This document shows, in pieces, positions 10,428 to 20,970 of a DNA stretch of 64,000 nt. The notes beneath the pieces were generated by a model, which was not told the origin of the DNA, searched no databases, and saw nothing but the letters and a program-made list of their open reading frames with translations. Positions within the stretch are counted from its first letter, which is position 1. Each line of letters starts with the position of its first letter. The stretch is from Rhizaria sp. SCN 62-66. Lineage: Eukaryota > Rhizaria, unplaced. The stretch is taken from the NCBI GenBank assembly GCA_001724265.1, contig MEDY01000081.1, positions 1 through 64,000 of the forward strand, written 5' to 3'. A program made the position numbers and the translations under genes.

Positions 10428-13400
10428 TCACTCCTCGTCGTCGTCGCCAGCGATCACGCGGCGCGAAGGCGCTGCGGCAGCAGGGACGACGCGGGCGTCA
10501 ACCTCGTCGTCGTCGTCGTCGTCGTCGTCGTCAGCGAGCGCGACGCGGCGGCGCTTCACGGTCTGGTTCACCACCTCCTCGTCGTCGTCGTTTGCAACGC
10601 CGGTGGAGTTGCTGCTGGCGGGGTGGGCGCCGCGGTTGCGGGCGCGGAGCAGCGCGGTGAGTCCATCCTCCTCCTCGTCGTAGTCGTCACGCGCGTCGGC
10701 GGCCTCCTTCTTGTCGCCGCCCTCAGTCTTAACCGCCGCCTCGGCGTCGGCGTCGGAGTCGGAGTCGGAGTCGGAGTCGGAGTCGGCGGCCTTGGCGGCG
10801 ACAGCAGCGGCGTCGTCGGCGTTGGCAGCGGCGGCGGCGGCAGCGGCGGCGAGGAGAGATTTGTCCTTCTTCTCCTTCTTCTCCTTCTTTTCCTTCTTCT
10901 CCTTTTTCTCCTTCTTCTCCTTCTTGTCTTTCTTGTCCTTCTTCTCCTTCTTGACGCCAGCCTCAGACTTGACTCTAACCGAGCCGGCAGCAGCAGCCGC
11001 GGCGACAGCGGCCGCAGCCGCCTTGGCCTTGGCCGCAGCCGCCGCAGCGGCCGCCTTGGCCTTGGCCTCGGCACGGAGACGCTCCTTCTCGGCCTTGGCC
11101 TCGGCCTTGGCCTTGGCGCGGGCCTCGGCCTTGGCCGCCAGACGCGCCGCGCGCTCCTCCTCGGTCTCGCCCTCGACCACGTCGTTGGCGTCGTCCTCGG
11201 CCGCGACGTTGTCGTCGCCGTCGTCGTCGTAGTCGTCGTCGTCGTCGTCGTCATCCGCGGCGCCGCGACGAGCCCTCTTGCCCGCCTCGCGTTTGCTCTT
11301 GACCATGTCGGCCTCGGCCTCGGCCTCCTGCAGCCGCGCCATTGCAGCCTCGCGCGCCACGGCGGCCGCAGCCAGCAACACGCGCGCCTGCTCCTGCTCG
11401 GTCTCGGTCGCCGCGCGCGAGGCCTCGGCCTCGGCGGCAGCCACGGCGGCGCGCGCGGCGGCGGCCTCGGCCTCGGCGGCCGCCATCTGCTGCTGCTGCG
11501 CATGCTCCTGCGCGATGGCAGCGCGCGACTTAGTCAGGATCGACGTCATGTGAGGAATCTTGAGGTCCAGGTACTCGAGGTGCTTCGACGAGCGCAGCGC
11601 GAGGTTCTTGAGCGAGATGTTGCTGCTGCTGGAGCCCGCGCTCGGTACGGCGGCAGGGACTGAGGTAGAGGCAGAGGCAGATGCGCTAGAGCTGTTGACG
11701 CTGGCCGCGGCCTCGGGCTAGGCGGCCTTGATGAGCTGCGCGAACATGCTGCGCGCGAGCGTGGCGTCTGCGAGCGCGGCCTCGACGCTGGCGACGTCAA
11801 CCATACCCACGGTCACCGCGGCCGAGGTAACACCCGCCTGTGCGGCCACCGAGGCCTCCTCGAGCGTGATGGCCATGTTGTACCACAGCGAATGCTTGCC
11901 GGGCGTCAGCTCCAGCGCGCGGGCCAGAGCGCGCCGCGCGTCGCTGGCGCGGGACGCGAGGTGGTAGGTGCGAGCTAGGTAGAGCTGCGCGTTGGCGACG
12001 GCCTCGATGCCCGCGCCCGTGGCCTCCAGGGTCGCGATGGCGGCCGAGTAGAGCAGGATCGCGTCGGCGTACTGGCCCTCCTGGGTGAGCACGTGTGCAA
12101 GGTTCACGGCCACGTTGGCGTCGCCTGGTACGGCAGCGCGCGCGTCGGCAAGCGCCGCGCGCACCAGCGGCAGCACGGCGCGCGTCTTGCCGGTGCCGGC
12201 GGGCAGCCCCGCGGCGGCCTCGTCAACCTGCGCCAGCTCGGCCATCGCGGCCGTCAGCCCCAGCAGCGCGGGCAGGCAGCCCGGGTCCAGCGTCAGCGCG
12301 CGGTTGAACTTAGACACGGCGTCGCCCAGGTCCGACTTGGCAGTCGCCAGGTGCGTCGCCACAGCCTTGTCCAGCTCGGGCTTGGACGAGCTCGACGGAC
12401 GCAGCTGCCGCAGCTCCACCAGCCGCGCCGCCTTGACGCGCTCGTTCGAGCCGCGCGCGGCCAGCAGACGGCCCTTGGCGGTGATCGCGTAGGCGTCCTT
12501 GAGCGCAGCGCCGCTCGCGCCGGCGCCGGGGGCAGCGCTGTCTGCGTCGGTCATGGCGGAGCTAGTGCCGGAGTGCGTGGCCTGCTCGCGGTACGCAACT
12601 TCGTAGAGACGCTCGGCGCGCGAGAGCAGCGCGGCGTTGCGGTGCTTGTTGTCAAAGCTGAGCTCGCCCAGGATCGAGAGCACTTGCGCGCGCGCCTCCT
12701 GCCCCGTAACGGGGCGCACGGCCGCGAAGGCCTCGACCACGCCCGCGCCCACGGCGGCTGCGGCAACGGCGGGGTCCGCGGTCGCCGCCACGCCCGCACC
12801 GGCGGCGGATGCGGCCTCGCCGTCAGTCATGGGCTTAGCGTTAGCGTTGGTGTTGGCGGTGTTTGTGAGGGAGGAAGGCGGGAGGTTGACGAGAGCGCGA
12901 AGCTGGTTAAGCCCCCACTCGAGGCCGAGCAGCGAGTGGCGCGTGGCCAGCTCGGCCAGCTTCACCACGGCGTCTGTGTAGCCGCTGTGGCTGCGGACCA
13001 GCGCAGCCAGCACCAGCTCCGCCTCGGTCGTCTTGCCCGCCTGCTCCAGCAGCAGCGCCACGTTGTAGGCAGTGGTGACGGCCGCGGCGGGCAGCGGCAG
13101 CGGCAGCGAGATGCCCGCGACCGTGAGCGACGACGACGGCAGCGACGAGATCAAAGTTGAGCCGCTGTCGGCGCCGGTCGCGGCGGGATCGGACAGCGCG
13201 GCCGCCATCTCGGCCTCGGTGGGGCCGGCGGTCGCCGCGGTGACCGTGGGCGCGGCGCTGCTAGAGGCGGGCGAAGCGGCCGTGGGGCTGAGCTCGCGGC
13301 GCAGCTGCTGCAGCGAGTAGCTGTAGGCGGCAGCGGCGGCGTCGGGAGCAGAGCCCAGCTCGTGCAGCGCCGCGCCGAGGTTGTGCCACAGCGCGCGGGG

Positions 13401-15806
13401 GGCCGCGGCCACGGCGGCCTCGGTCACGACGGCAGCCGCAGCCGCAGTCGCATCGGCGGCGGAGTCGGCGTTGTTGGGGTTGGAGGTGAGCGTGGCGACG
13501 GACACGCCGGTGAGTAGCGACACGGCGCGGGCGATACTCGCGAGCGCGGCGGCGGGGGCCGCGGCGCCGCCCGTCACGGCGGCCGTGGCGCAGGCCTGCG
13601 CGTGCTCGGCCAGCACCAGCGCCTCGGCCTTGTCCAGCGCACGGACGGCGGACGTCCCCTCAGACTTGTTGCCGTTGTTGTCCGAGGCGGCGGCGAGGGG
13701 CGCGAGCGCGCCGCTGGCGAGGGCCGAGGCCGCGGTAGCGAGCAGCGGGCGCGCGCGTGCGGGGTCGGCGCCAACGGTGAGCAGCGCGTGGCCCAGCGCC
13801 AGCGCCACCGAAGGCTCACCGGCCGGGGCCGCGGCGGCCGCGCGGGTCAGTGCGGCCACAGCGGCGCGGCCGGTCGTAGTCGCGGTAGACGGGGACGAGA
13901 GCGCGGAGCGCAGGAGCAGCTTGCCAAGGCCCAGGAGCGCGCCTGGGTGGGCCGGGGCCAGGCGCAGGGCGGCGGAGTAGAGGCTCAGCGCCTGTGGGGA
14001 GTTGAGCGGCAAGAAATAGTGGGATATGAGTCGTTGGGTAATAAAATAATGTTTACATTTAACTTTGAGAAAAGATACGAGACAGAATGTCAACATGGCA
14101 AACAAGAAAACATATAGGCGTACCTGAGACGCGAGGACCTCGCCCGTGGCGGCCACGTTGACCCCTGCGGCGCTGCTGCTGCCGAACACGCTGTCCACGT
14201 CACCCATCGCGGCGCCCGCTGCGCCGGCCCCGGCCTCGGCCTCGGCGGCAGTGGCGAGGACCGCGGCGGCGGCGACGGAGGGCTGGTCGGGCAGCGCGAG
14301 CCCAGCGAGCGAGTGCGCGACGCGGGCGCGCTGGTATGCGATCTCGGCCCGCAGCGCCTCGACGCCGATGGCGCTGAAGCCGCCCAGCGCGCCACTGGCC
14401 GTGGCCTCGGCGCGCGCGAGCAGCGCCTCGATGCCGGCCGCGGCCGAGGTGGGCAACGTCACGGTCACCGCGCCCTCGCTGCTCACGGCCACCTGCGGGC
14501 TGCCGGCCTGGAGGCGCGCGCGCGTGCGTGCGGCGAAGAAGGCGTGGTTGGCCAGCGCCGCGAGCGCAAGCGGGTGATTCGGCGCAAGCGACTGTGCGTA
14601 GGCCAGGAGTGATAGCGCCTTGGCGGGGTCGCCCGTCGCCGCGGCGTCAGCGCCAGCGCTGCCGGCGGCGGCGGTGGCGGGCGGCGGGTGGAGGAAGAGC
14701 TGGAGCTCGAGCAGGCCGAGCGCGGCGGCGGCGTCGGCGCACTTGGGGTCAAGCTGCAGCGCGCGCATAAAGGCGCGGCGCGCGGCAGTGTAGGCCTTAA
14801 GCGCGTAGTGACAGAGCCCGATCGACACGCGCACGGCGGCCGGGAGAGCCGGGTTGGCAATAAGCGCGGCGGAGTAGGCGGCCAGCGCGCTGCGGGGATC
14901 GCCGCGGAGCGCCTTGACGAGCCCCATGAGGAGCAGCGCCAGCGCGTCGCCAGGCGGCGCCGTGGCGCTGCCCGCCGAGGCCAGCGCGACCGCCGCCGTG
15001 CTCGTTGGCGCGCCGCCCGCGGGCCCCGCGGGGGCGGAGGCGGAGCCGAGCGCGAGCGCGAGGGCGGACTCGGCCGTGGCGGCGGCCGAGGCGGCTGTGG
15101 GCTCGGCGGCGAGCGCGAAGTAGGCGCGCATCGACCAGACTGAGGGGCAGTTGACATGGGTCGCCTGCATCGTCGTCGTCGCGGTCGTCAGCGCCTGTGG
15201 GCAGACAAAGAAGTAGAAAAAACACGATTGATAGAGTTAAATGTGAGACAAATTGGCATTGAAACAGCAAGGGTGCATGAAACGAGGACGTCGTGTGTAT
15301 GAGCGTACCTGCGTGGCGGAAGATGCGGCGACGGTGCGGTCGCGCACTGGCAGAGCGAGCGCCTGCGCCATGGCGGCGCCGGCCTGCGCTGTGAGCAGCT
15401 TGACCTGGGCCAGACTGTCGGCCGCGGTCTGCACCGGCACCGTCTGTGCGTGCTGCACAAGCTGCTGGAACGCCGCGCCGTGCCCGCGCTTGTGGTACTC
15501 GAGCGCCAGCGCGTGGCAGAGCGACGCCGACACGCCCTGTGACAGCAACGCGTGCAGGTCCGACAGCGGCGGCAACGCGTCGGCGGGGCTCAGAGTCAGC
15601 GGGAGAGCGACGGTCGAGAGGGGCTCGGTCGCGGGCGCCGAGCCGGGGGCCAGCGAGTACAGCAGGGGGTTCTGCAGCGGCAGCAGGAGGTCGTAGGACG
15701 CGGGGAGCGCTGAGGCGGCGTCGAGCGCGGCCACGGAGTCGACAGGCGCGTTGGTGTTCATGGTGGGGTCAGCCGAGGCGGAGGCCGCGGCGGTCGAGGA
15801 AGACAT
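10428..15806 (-). CDS. CTR9: CTR9, Paf1-complex TPR subunit, with an in-frame UAG
   Basis: CTR9 is the TPR scaffold of the Paf1 complex, which travels with RNA polymerase II. Exons 15309-15806 (166 codons), 14124-15194 (357 codons) and 10428-13991 join in phase 0. TPR repeats fill roughly residues 60-1260; diagnostic blocks include AVRVSIGLCHYALKAYTAAR, YNVALLLEQAGKTTEAELVL, VAVNLAHVLTQEGQYADAI and LYLARTYHLASRASDARRAL. At 11718-11720 the frame meets TAG after LIKAA. The same frame then continues for 429 codons to TGA at 10428. The continuation holds the conserved post-TPR helix (NLALRSSKHLEYLDLK, then SILTKSRAAIAQEHA), an Ala/Glu coiled coil, a Lys/Glu repeat, Ser-Asp repeats and acidic runs, just as CTR9 C-termini do elsewhere. 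Length would be 1,280 aa to the TAG or about 1,710 aa through it, against about 1,170 in human. Much excess is Ala-rich insertion. Confidence 0.92.
10504..10532 (-). repeat. TCG/CGA trinucleotide repeat coding poly-Asp
   Basis: Nine TCG units on the plus strand, read as GAC (Asp) in the CTR9 C-terminal tail. Confidence 0.9.
10752..10786 (-). repeat. GTCGGA hexamer repeat coding Ser-Asp dipeptides
   Basis: Five full copies plus a partial copy, read as alternating Ser and Asp in the CTR9 tail. Such SD runs are typical CK2 substrates (family knowledge). Confidence 0.85.
10859..10959 (-). repeat. Lys/Glu repeat (KKE units) in the CTR9 tail
   Basis: CTT/CTC-rich plus strand, read as repeated Lys-Lys-Glu and Lys-Lys-Asp units; strongly charged, probably helical or disordered. 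Confidence 0.85.
11718..11720 (-). other. In-frame UAG inside CTR9
   Basis: RNA context GCC-UAG-CCC. It follows the last TPR-adjacent helix (ARSMFAQLIKAA) and precedes in-frame sequence homologous to the CTR9 C-terminal region. No GTACG donor or AT-rich stretch flanks it, so intron removal is unlikely. Confidence 0.85.
13992..14123 (-). other. CTR9 intron 2 (132 nt, phase 0)
   Basis: Donor TCTCAG|GTACGCC, acceptor CCCCACAG|GCGCTG. AT-rich. It contains no in-frame stop, so a naive translation reads straight through and adds 44 foreign residues. Confidence 0.92.
15195..15308 (-). other. CTR9 intron 1 (114 nt, phase 0)
   Basis: Donor ACGCAG|GTACGCTC, acceptor CTGCCCACAG|GCGCTG. AT-rich. Joins the N-terminal exon to the first TPR exon. 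Confidence 0.92.
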
Positions 15807-16640
15807 GGGGAGGCAGCGGCAGCAGAAGTGCGCTAGGTCTCGATTGTTCTGTCTGTCGAACGAGGGAGCGTGTCAGGTTTTGCTTGCTCCAAACTTCCTG
15901 TCAGGGAACGGAGTCGCAAGAAAACGCAAACACAACGCGCTGCTGCGGGTGGCGGCGGCGGCGCGGGGGTCTAGAAACAAACAGAAAACAGGCGCAAACA
16001 GCCCAGTAGCATCGAAACAACAAGGGTTAAAATAAGTTTTGGTCAGGGTGCGTTGGCAATGTGATACGGTGTTGGTTTATAACGATTCGAGAGTAGATGA
16101 GTGTAGAAAGACCCAAGCGCGGAGCGGGCCGAGGAAGTGAGGCGGGGTACAAGAAATCAAGGCCGGGATAGGCATAGACTTCCGTTGATAGCAACAGGAT
16201 CAGCGTGTAGTGAAGATCATTCAGTGCTTGAGATGCTTGCTATTAAATCACTTCGCCAGATGCCAGGATACGGTGCCAATCCCGTTTGATTGATGATCCG
16301 AGAGCCACAACGATTAAAATTTGAAAAATGAATTTGGCCCAGTTTTTTCGGTCCGTCATCTGGCCAAGCGCCCCCTTCCAGCATGAAATGCCAGGTCCGC
16401 AGTGCAATATTCTGATCGTCAGTAAGATCAAAATTGCTAATAAACGATTTATCTTGTGGTGTCTCATACTATATCTTACTTATAAATCTTGTATCTGCTA
16501 TCTCTCTTCACAGGCACAGCTTTCGTTTGTCTTAGTTGTCACTGCAGCTAACACCTCCTGCAGCGTTCGTTTGAACCACTCCAGCTCGGTCACGCTTGCG
16601 CGCGCTGCTTCTACCGAAGCACCAAGACTTACGCGGCTAC
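15807..16640. other. Divergent promoter region, CTR9 / CDK20-like kinase
   Basis: 834 bp between two ATGs facing away from each other, so it probably serves both promoters. Upstream of the kinase, an AT-rich segment 16422-16513 is bounded by GTAAGATC and TCTTCACAG and could be a 5' UTR intron, although its donor is not the GTACG used elsewhere. No gene recognised. Confidence 0.45.
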
Positions 16641-18904
16641 ATGGACCGTTATATGGTGCTGGCCAAGGTTGGTGAAGGCACGTTCGGCGAGGTCTTCAAG
16701 GCCCGCTGTCGCGACACAGGCGCCTATGTACGTTACTCACATATTCGTTCATTAACCTCGACAAATCCATATAGATAACAACGGTATCGCAATCAACGTC
16801 GGCGTGGCATATCACATCTTGTATTCTAACTGTACTTTTTTCCGTGCTCGGTCCTGCAACTATTGTGTATCTCCACAGGTGGCCCTAAAGAAGGTTCGCG
16901 TGCGCAACCTCGCCGCGGGTCTCCCTAAGTCTGTCATCCGCGAAATCCGCGCCCTCTCAGCGCTGCGCTCGCCGCACCTCATCCGCCTGCTGCGTTACTT
17001 TGCATTTGGCGCGGGTGTTGTGCTGGTGCTCGAGTACATGGCCAGTGACGCGCTCAAGCTCGCCAAGACGCTCTCGCAGCGCACGGGCGCCCGGCTGCCG
17101 CTCGCTGCAGTGAGGTCGCTCACGCGAGACACCGTCGAGGGGCTGTGGGCGCTGCACGGCAAGGGCGTGATGCACCGCGATGTGAAGCCCGGCAATGTGC
17201 TGGTGGACAGCGACGGCCGCGCCGTGCTGGGCGACCTCGGCATGGCACGCGTCTACCAGCAGGGACAGGTACGGAGATTCGCCAAATTCGAGCGGATATC
17301 ATCAAAACGTGCACATATATTACAATATATGGGGATACTCTTTTTTAATGTTGCATTGTGAGTTTGCATCAATGAATTGGACTAATCCCCGACAATCAAT
17401 CTCATTACCGTCTACTTTTCTACAGATCTACTCGCACGAAGTCGCGTCGCGGTGGTACAAGGCTCCCGAGCTCCTGCTGGGCACGCGCCAGTCGACCCCT
17501 GCCATCGACATGTGGGCTCTGGGCTGCGTTGTCGCAGAGTGGCTCTCCGGCGGCGCGCTCATGGCAGGCGGCAACGACATCGACCAACTGGCGCGCATTT
17601 TCTCCACTGTGGGCACGCCTCTCGAGACTGAGACGGAGCCAGAAAACGCTGACGCAAACGCAACAGACGGTAACAACAATAACAGCAAGGCAGATACAAC
17701 TAACGTTACAGAAAATAGTTTTAGCGTTGGGTTTGTGACTGAAACTGGTTTCCCGTTCGCGCCCGTGCCGTGTCGCCGCACGTGGCCCTCGGTGGTGACT
17801 CTGCTCGACTACACTAAGATTACATTCCCTCCATCCGCGGGCCGCGACTGGACAGAGACGTTGCCCACCGCTGACCCGGCGGCCGTGGACTTCGTGGCGC
17901 GGCTGCTGGTGTTGGACCCTGTTAAGCGCATGACTGCGGAGCAAGCGCGACAGCACCCGTTTGTCACCGGCAACCTGAACACGCGGACCGGCGACAACGC
18001 GGACACCGGCACGGTTGGTGCGCTTTGGAGTTGTCTTGACGTTAGGAACAGCGGCGCTGACGGCAAGGAGCTCGTGGCGTCGCTAGTCAAGTTTTCTCTC
18101 GCGGCCAACGAGGCCGCAGCGGCCACGACGGTCGCGGTTGCGGTCGCGCACGGACACACCCAGGGGTACGGCGCCCGCAACGGCGGCGACGGCGCTAGCG
18201 ACGATGACGAAGACGAGGACGACGAGGGTTACAGCAACTTGATGTACGCGAACGATCCCACCGCGAGTAACAGCAACGTTAACACTGGCCGCAGTCTCAA
18301 CTCCACGCTGCACACGCCCACAACAAACGCCACAGCAAACGCGTCGGCCTCAGCGATGACGACGACGCTGACCAGAACTGGTCTTATCAATGGTAGCGGA
18401 GGCGCGCCGCTGTTCACGCCGCCACGGCCGAGGCAGCAGTCTGTCAAGCAAGCACTCGGCAATGACGATAGCAAAGACGGCACTGGCAAGTGCTGCTGTC
18501 GGGGTGGCGTGAGCTGCCGTGGTCGCAAGAGCAATGCAAGTGTTTGTGATAGCTTTGGCTCATATCGGACCATGTCAGATGTGACTGTGAACACAACGAC
18601 GAGCAAGGGCGGCGTCGACGAGAAGACGGTATTCACCGTTGCTTTGAACAGCGACCCGCAGTCATGCGGCACGAATGATAACAAGAATGAAGGTTTTGCA
18701 ATGCAGATTGATACTCGCGGACATGTGTCATTCACTCTGCCCTCGGTCACACCGACAGTGCTCGCAGCCCAAACGAATCAAGGACAGGGATCGAGCAAGC
18801 ACAAGACCAAGAAGAAGATGTGGCAGGGGAAATGTAAAAACGCACAGAAGGGCAGCGCTAAGAGTAATTTCTCACGCTCGGAATGCTGCTGCCTCCAAAC
18901 CTAG
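16641..18904 (+). CDS. CDK20: CDK20 (CCRK)-like protein kinase, to first UAG
   Basis: Ser/Thr kinase of the CDK group. Exons 16641-16727 (29 codons), 16879-17268 (130 codons) and 17426-18904 join in phase 0 to give 651 aa to the TAG. N-lobe GEGTFGEV at 11-18, VALKK with Lys33, Glu51 in helix C; catalytic loop HRDVKPGN with Asp130; the metal motif is DLG (148-150) rather than DFG. Activation loop YSHEVASRWYKAPE has Ser162 where CDKs usually carry the phospho-Thr. The start MDRYMVLAKVGEG and the string GNDIDQLARIFSTVGTP match the CDK20/CCRK pattern, which in animals and algae controls cilium length (family knowledge). An insert of about 50 residues rich in Asn, Thr and Glu follows GTP. After the kinase domain (about residue 330) comes a Ser/Thr/Asn-rich tail with Cys clusters, ending CCCLQT at the TAG. 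Assignment to CDK20 rather than another CDK is probable, not certain. Confidence 0.88.
16728..16878 (+). other. Kinase intron 1 (151 nt, phase 0)
   Basis: Donor GCCTAT|GTACGTTA, acceptor CTCCACAG|GTGGCC. Removal joins the Gly loop to the VALKK strand. Confidence 0.95.
17269..17425 (+). other. Kinase intron 2 (157 nt, phase 0)
   Basis: Donor GGACAG|GTACGGAG, acceptor TTTCTACAG|ATCTAC. Removal joins the DLG segment to the activation loop. Confidence 0.95.
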
Positions 18905-19843
18905 CCACAGCCTGAGCGGCTGCGACTGCCTTCGTGGCTGTCGACCCAGTCGATGCAGGAAGAAGTCGCCTTCTGGACCGCGGTTGACGCTGCCACCAGC
19001 GACACGAATCGCGTTCCCAGCATCAACATCAACGGAGCGCCTACCGTGAGCAGCCTGCCCGTGGGCCATCTTATCAGCGCTGCCACGGCCGCCACCCCGT
19101 ACAGTCACGAGATCATGGGCGCGGCACTGCTCGCCGCTACACTCGAGACCAGTGAGACCACCCCTGGAACCGCGATCTCTGCGGCGAGTGTGGGTAATAA
19201 TGCTGCCGTTGGCGACTGCGGTGTTGATGTTGACGCCGTTGTTCTCGCAATGATTCTTGGTATCAACGTAAACACGACTCCGGCACCCGCTCCTGTAGAC
19301 ACAAGTACTGGAGGCAGTGAAGCTGTGAGTGCTGCATTAAAGGTGACTGTGGGGGTATGTGTTTGCAACAACGCCATTTTCCGACCGCCCGGCTCGGTCA
19401 CGTTTCCACACGACGCCCTTCCCAACAGCACCAGCGCCAACACAGCCGGTAATGCCAACGCAGTCGCAGGCGGTGCTACGGCGAGCAATGAGGGCGAAAA
19501 CGCAAAGAGCAACGCTGTGGACAGTGGTTTTGATAACACTGTTGTTCTCGCCGCCGCCGTCACGGCCCCGGACGCCAACACCAACAGCTATGCCTTTGCC
19601 CACGGTAAAAGCAACAACATTCACAATAATAGCGGCGGCATCGGTGGCAACGTCATCATCAGCGACGCCGTAACTGCTGCGGCCGCCACGGGCGCGCTGA
19701 CCGAAGAGGATGACGGCGACGGCGGCAACGGCTCCAAGATGGCATGGGCCATGCTCGCCGAGGTCAGGCGCTTCCACCAGCTCCTCCAAAAGCTCGACTT
19801 GGCACAGGCGCAAACGCAGACGCAAATGCAAAACTAGTCATGA
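18905..19843 (+). CDS. In-frame extension of the kinase gene beyond the UAG
   Basis: Directly after the TAG at 18902-18904 the same frame stays open for 310 codons to a TAG at 19835, then Ser, then TGA at 19841-19843. Base composition and codon texture are coding-like, and the residues (Ala, Asn, Thr, Gly-rich, with a helical end LAEVRRFHQLLQKLDLAQAQ) resemble the tail before the TAG. It could be read as a separate gene from the ATG at 18953, but only 48 nt separate it from the kinase stop and it shares the frame. I favour a continuation of the kinase protein by readthrough or recoding. No domain recognised. Confidence 0.55.
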
Positions 19844-20655
19844 AGATGCGGATTTGACACTATATAGTCTAAGAATAGATAGATTAATAGCAACAATGGT
19901 AATACTAAGCAAATTAATTCTTTGTTGTGGAACTTTGATTAAAAAATAAACTTTTGTATTGATTTGGGAAAAAAGAAATTGTTGAGTTTGTCGATGATGA
20001 TAAGCACAAATGCGTCTTGCGATCAGTGGCTACAGACAGCAGACTTGACTTGCACTGCATTGCTTGCTACGTGTTGGGCTTTGGTGAGCGTGCATATGAA
20101 AGTCAGAGGCTGACAATAGGTGCACGTGGAGAGAGAGGTAAGGAGGAAGTGACAAAACGTGTCTCCTTCACAAAAAGACTCTTCTCGTGACATTAACAAG
20201 GCGACATTGGGGAAAAATAAAAACGCAAGCGGCCAAACAGGCAAGCAAGTGATTGTAGACAGCAAAATGCAAGAGTAGGAGCAAAAGCACAGCAACAGTG
20301 AAGCGTGTTAAAAGGAAGTGTGGCACGTGTCCAGACAGCAACTGTGCTTTTGGGTGCAAGCAAGCGTAGATGCAAGAGGGTGTTAAGTGTAAATAGTTGT
20401 GATAAAACACGCCTTTCCAAACCCAAACGAAGACGTCACAGCAGCTCCAGCACAAAACCTCAATCAATCTCTGCAAACGAGTGCAAATGACTGAAAAGGG
20501 CTGCAGGAGCCAGAGCTGCGAGTCGCTTCGTGGGACAGGTTAACGCGCCTGCTGCGGCTCGCACGTGCCAAAACTCAGTTTAGCCGGTGCGCCTTTGTGG
20601 GCGTTCCCCGTGCGTCCGTAATTGTGGAAGGTCGTGCATTGGGACGGCGGTTCGC
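19844..20655. other. Convergent spacer, kinase 3' end and UQCRB 3' end
   Basis: Contains AATAAA at 19945-19950, about 100 nt after the kinase gene's last stop, a plausible polyadenylation signal. The rest is AT-rich, with no gene recognised. A C-box-like ATGATGA near 19994 was looked at and not accepted as a snoRNA. Confidence 0.5.
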
Positions 20656-20970
20656 TTACTTGTACGCGAGGCGCTCGTTGGTCTCGGACTCAATCTTCTT
20701 CATGAGGTCGGCGAGGCCGTACGAAGTGTAGGGGTCGTAGTCCTGGAGGTGCTTGGGGACCTCCTCATGCTTGAACGAAAGGTCGTGTGCGCGAATAAGG
20801 CGGCGCACGCGGTCCTTCTGGACGTCGGGGGGAAGCATGTTGACGGCCTTGGCGACGGTGTCGTTGCTGATGATGATGTCCTCAGCAAAGAGGCCGAAGG
20901 CACGGAGCTTGTTGACGGTCATACGCTTCTCAACGTTGGCAAGGGCGCGCAGCATTGGGGCACTACGCAT
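20656..20970 (-). CDS. UQCRB: Cytochrome bc1 complex subunit 7 (14 kDa, UQCRB/QCR7)
   Basis: Small matrix-side subunit of respiratory complex III that packs against cytochrome b. 104 aa, single exon, close to the usual 110-130 aa. The family pattern is clear: KLRAFGLFAEDIIISND, then AVNMLPPDVQKDRVRRLIRA, DLSFKHEEVPK and a charged C-terminal helix. Two starts are possible, Met at 20970 or Met at 20955. Upstream of the second, a T-rich stretch ending in TAG could be a splice acceptor, which would favour 20955. Stop TAA. Divergent from the giant ligase gene. Confidence 0.93.
   Translation of the reverse strand: MRSAPMLRALANVEKRMTVNKLRAFGLFAEDIIISNDTVAKAVNMLPPDVQKDRVRRLIRAHDLSFKHEEVPKHLQDYDPYTSYGLADLMKKIESETNERLAYK

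Noticed and set aside
10623-11663. 346-codon plus-strand frame opposite the CTR9 tail
   Set aside because: Shadow of Lys/Glu and Asp repeats. The minus strand continues a clear CTR9 protein.
18884-18901. C-terminal CCCLQT of the short kinase form as a prenylation signal
   Set aside because: CLQT is a poor CaaX box because position a2 is Gln. Palmitoylation of the Cys cluster cannot be judged from sequence.
18834-18910. Short intron that would remove the kinase UAG
   Set aside because: Donors at 18834 and 18864 with the acceptor at 18910 give lengths of 77 and 47 nt, both breaking the downstream frame, and neither donor is GTACG.
19990-20115. Possible box C/D snoRNA (ATGATGA ... CTGA)
   Set aside because: No terminal stem pairs the ends and no C'/D' pair was evident; the motifs are short enough to arise by chance.
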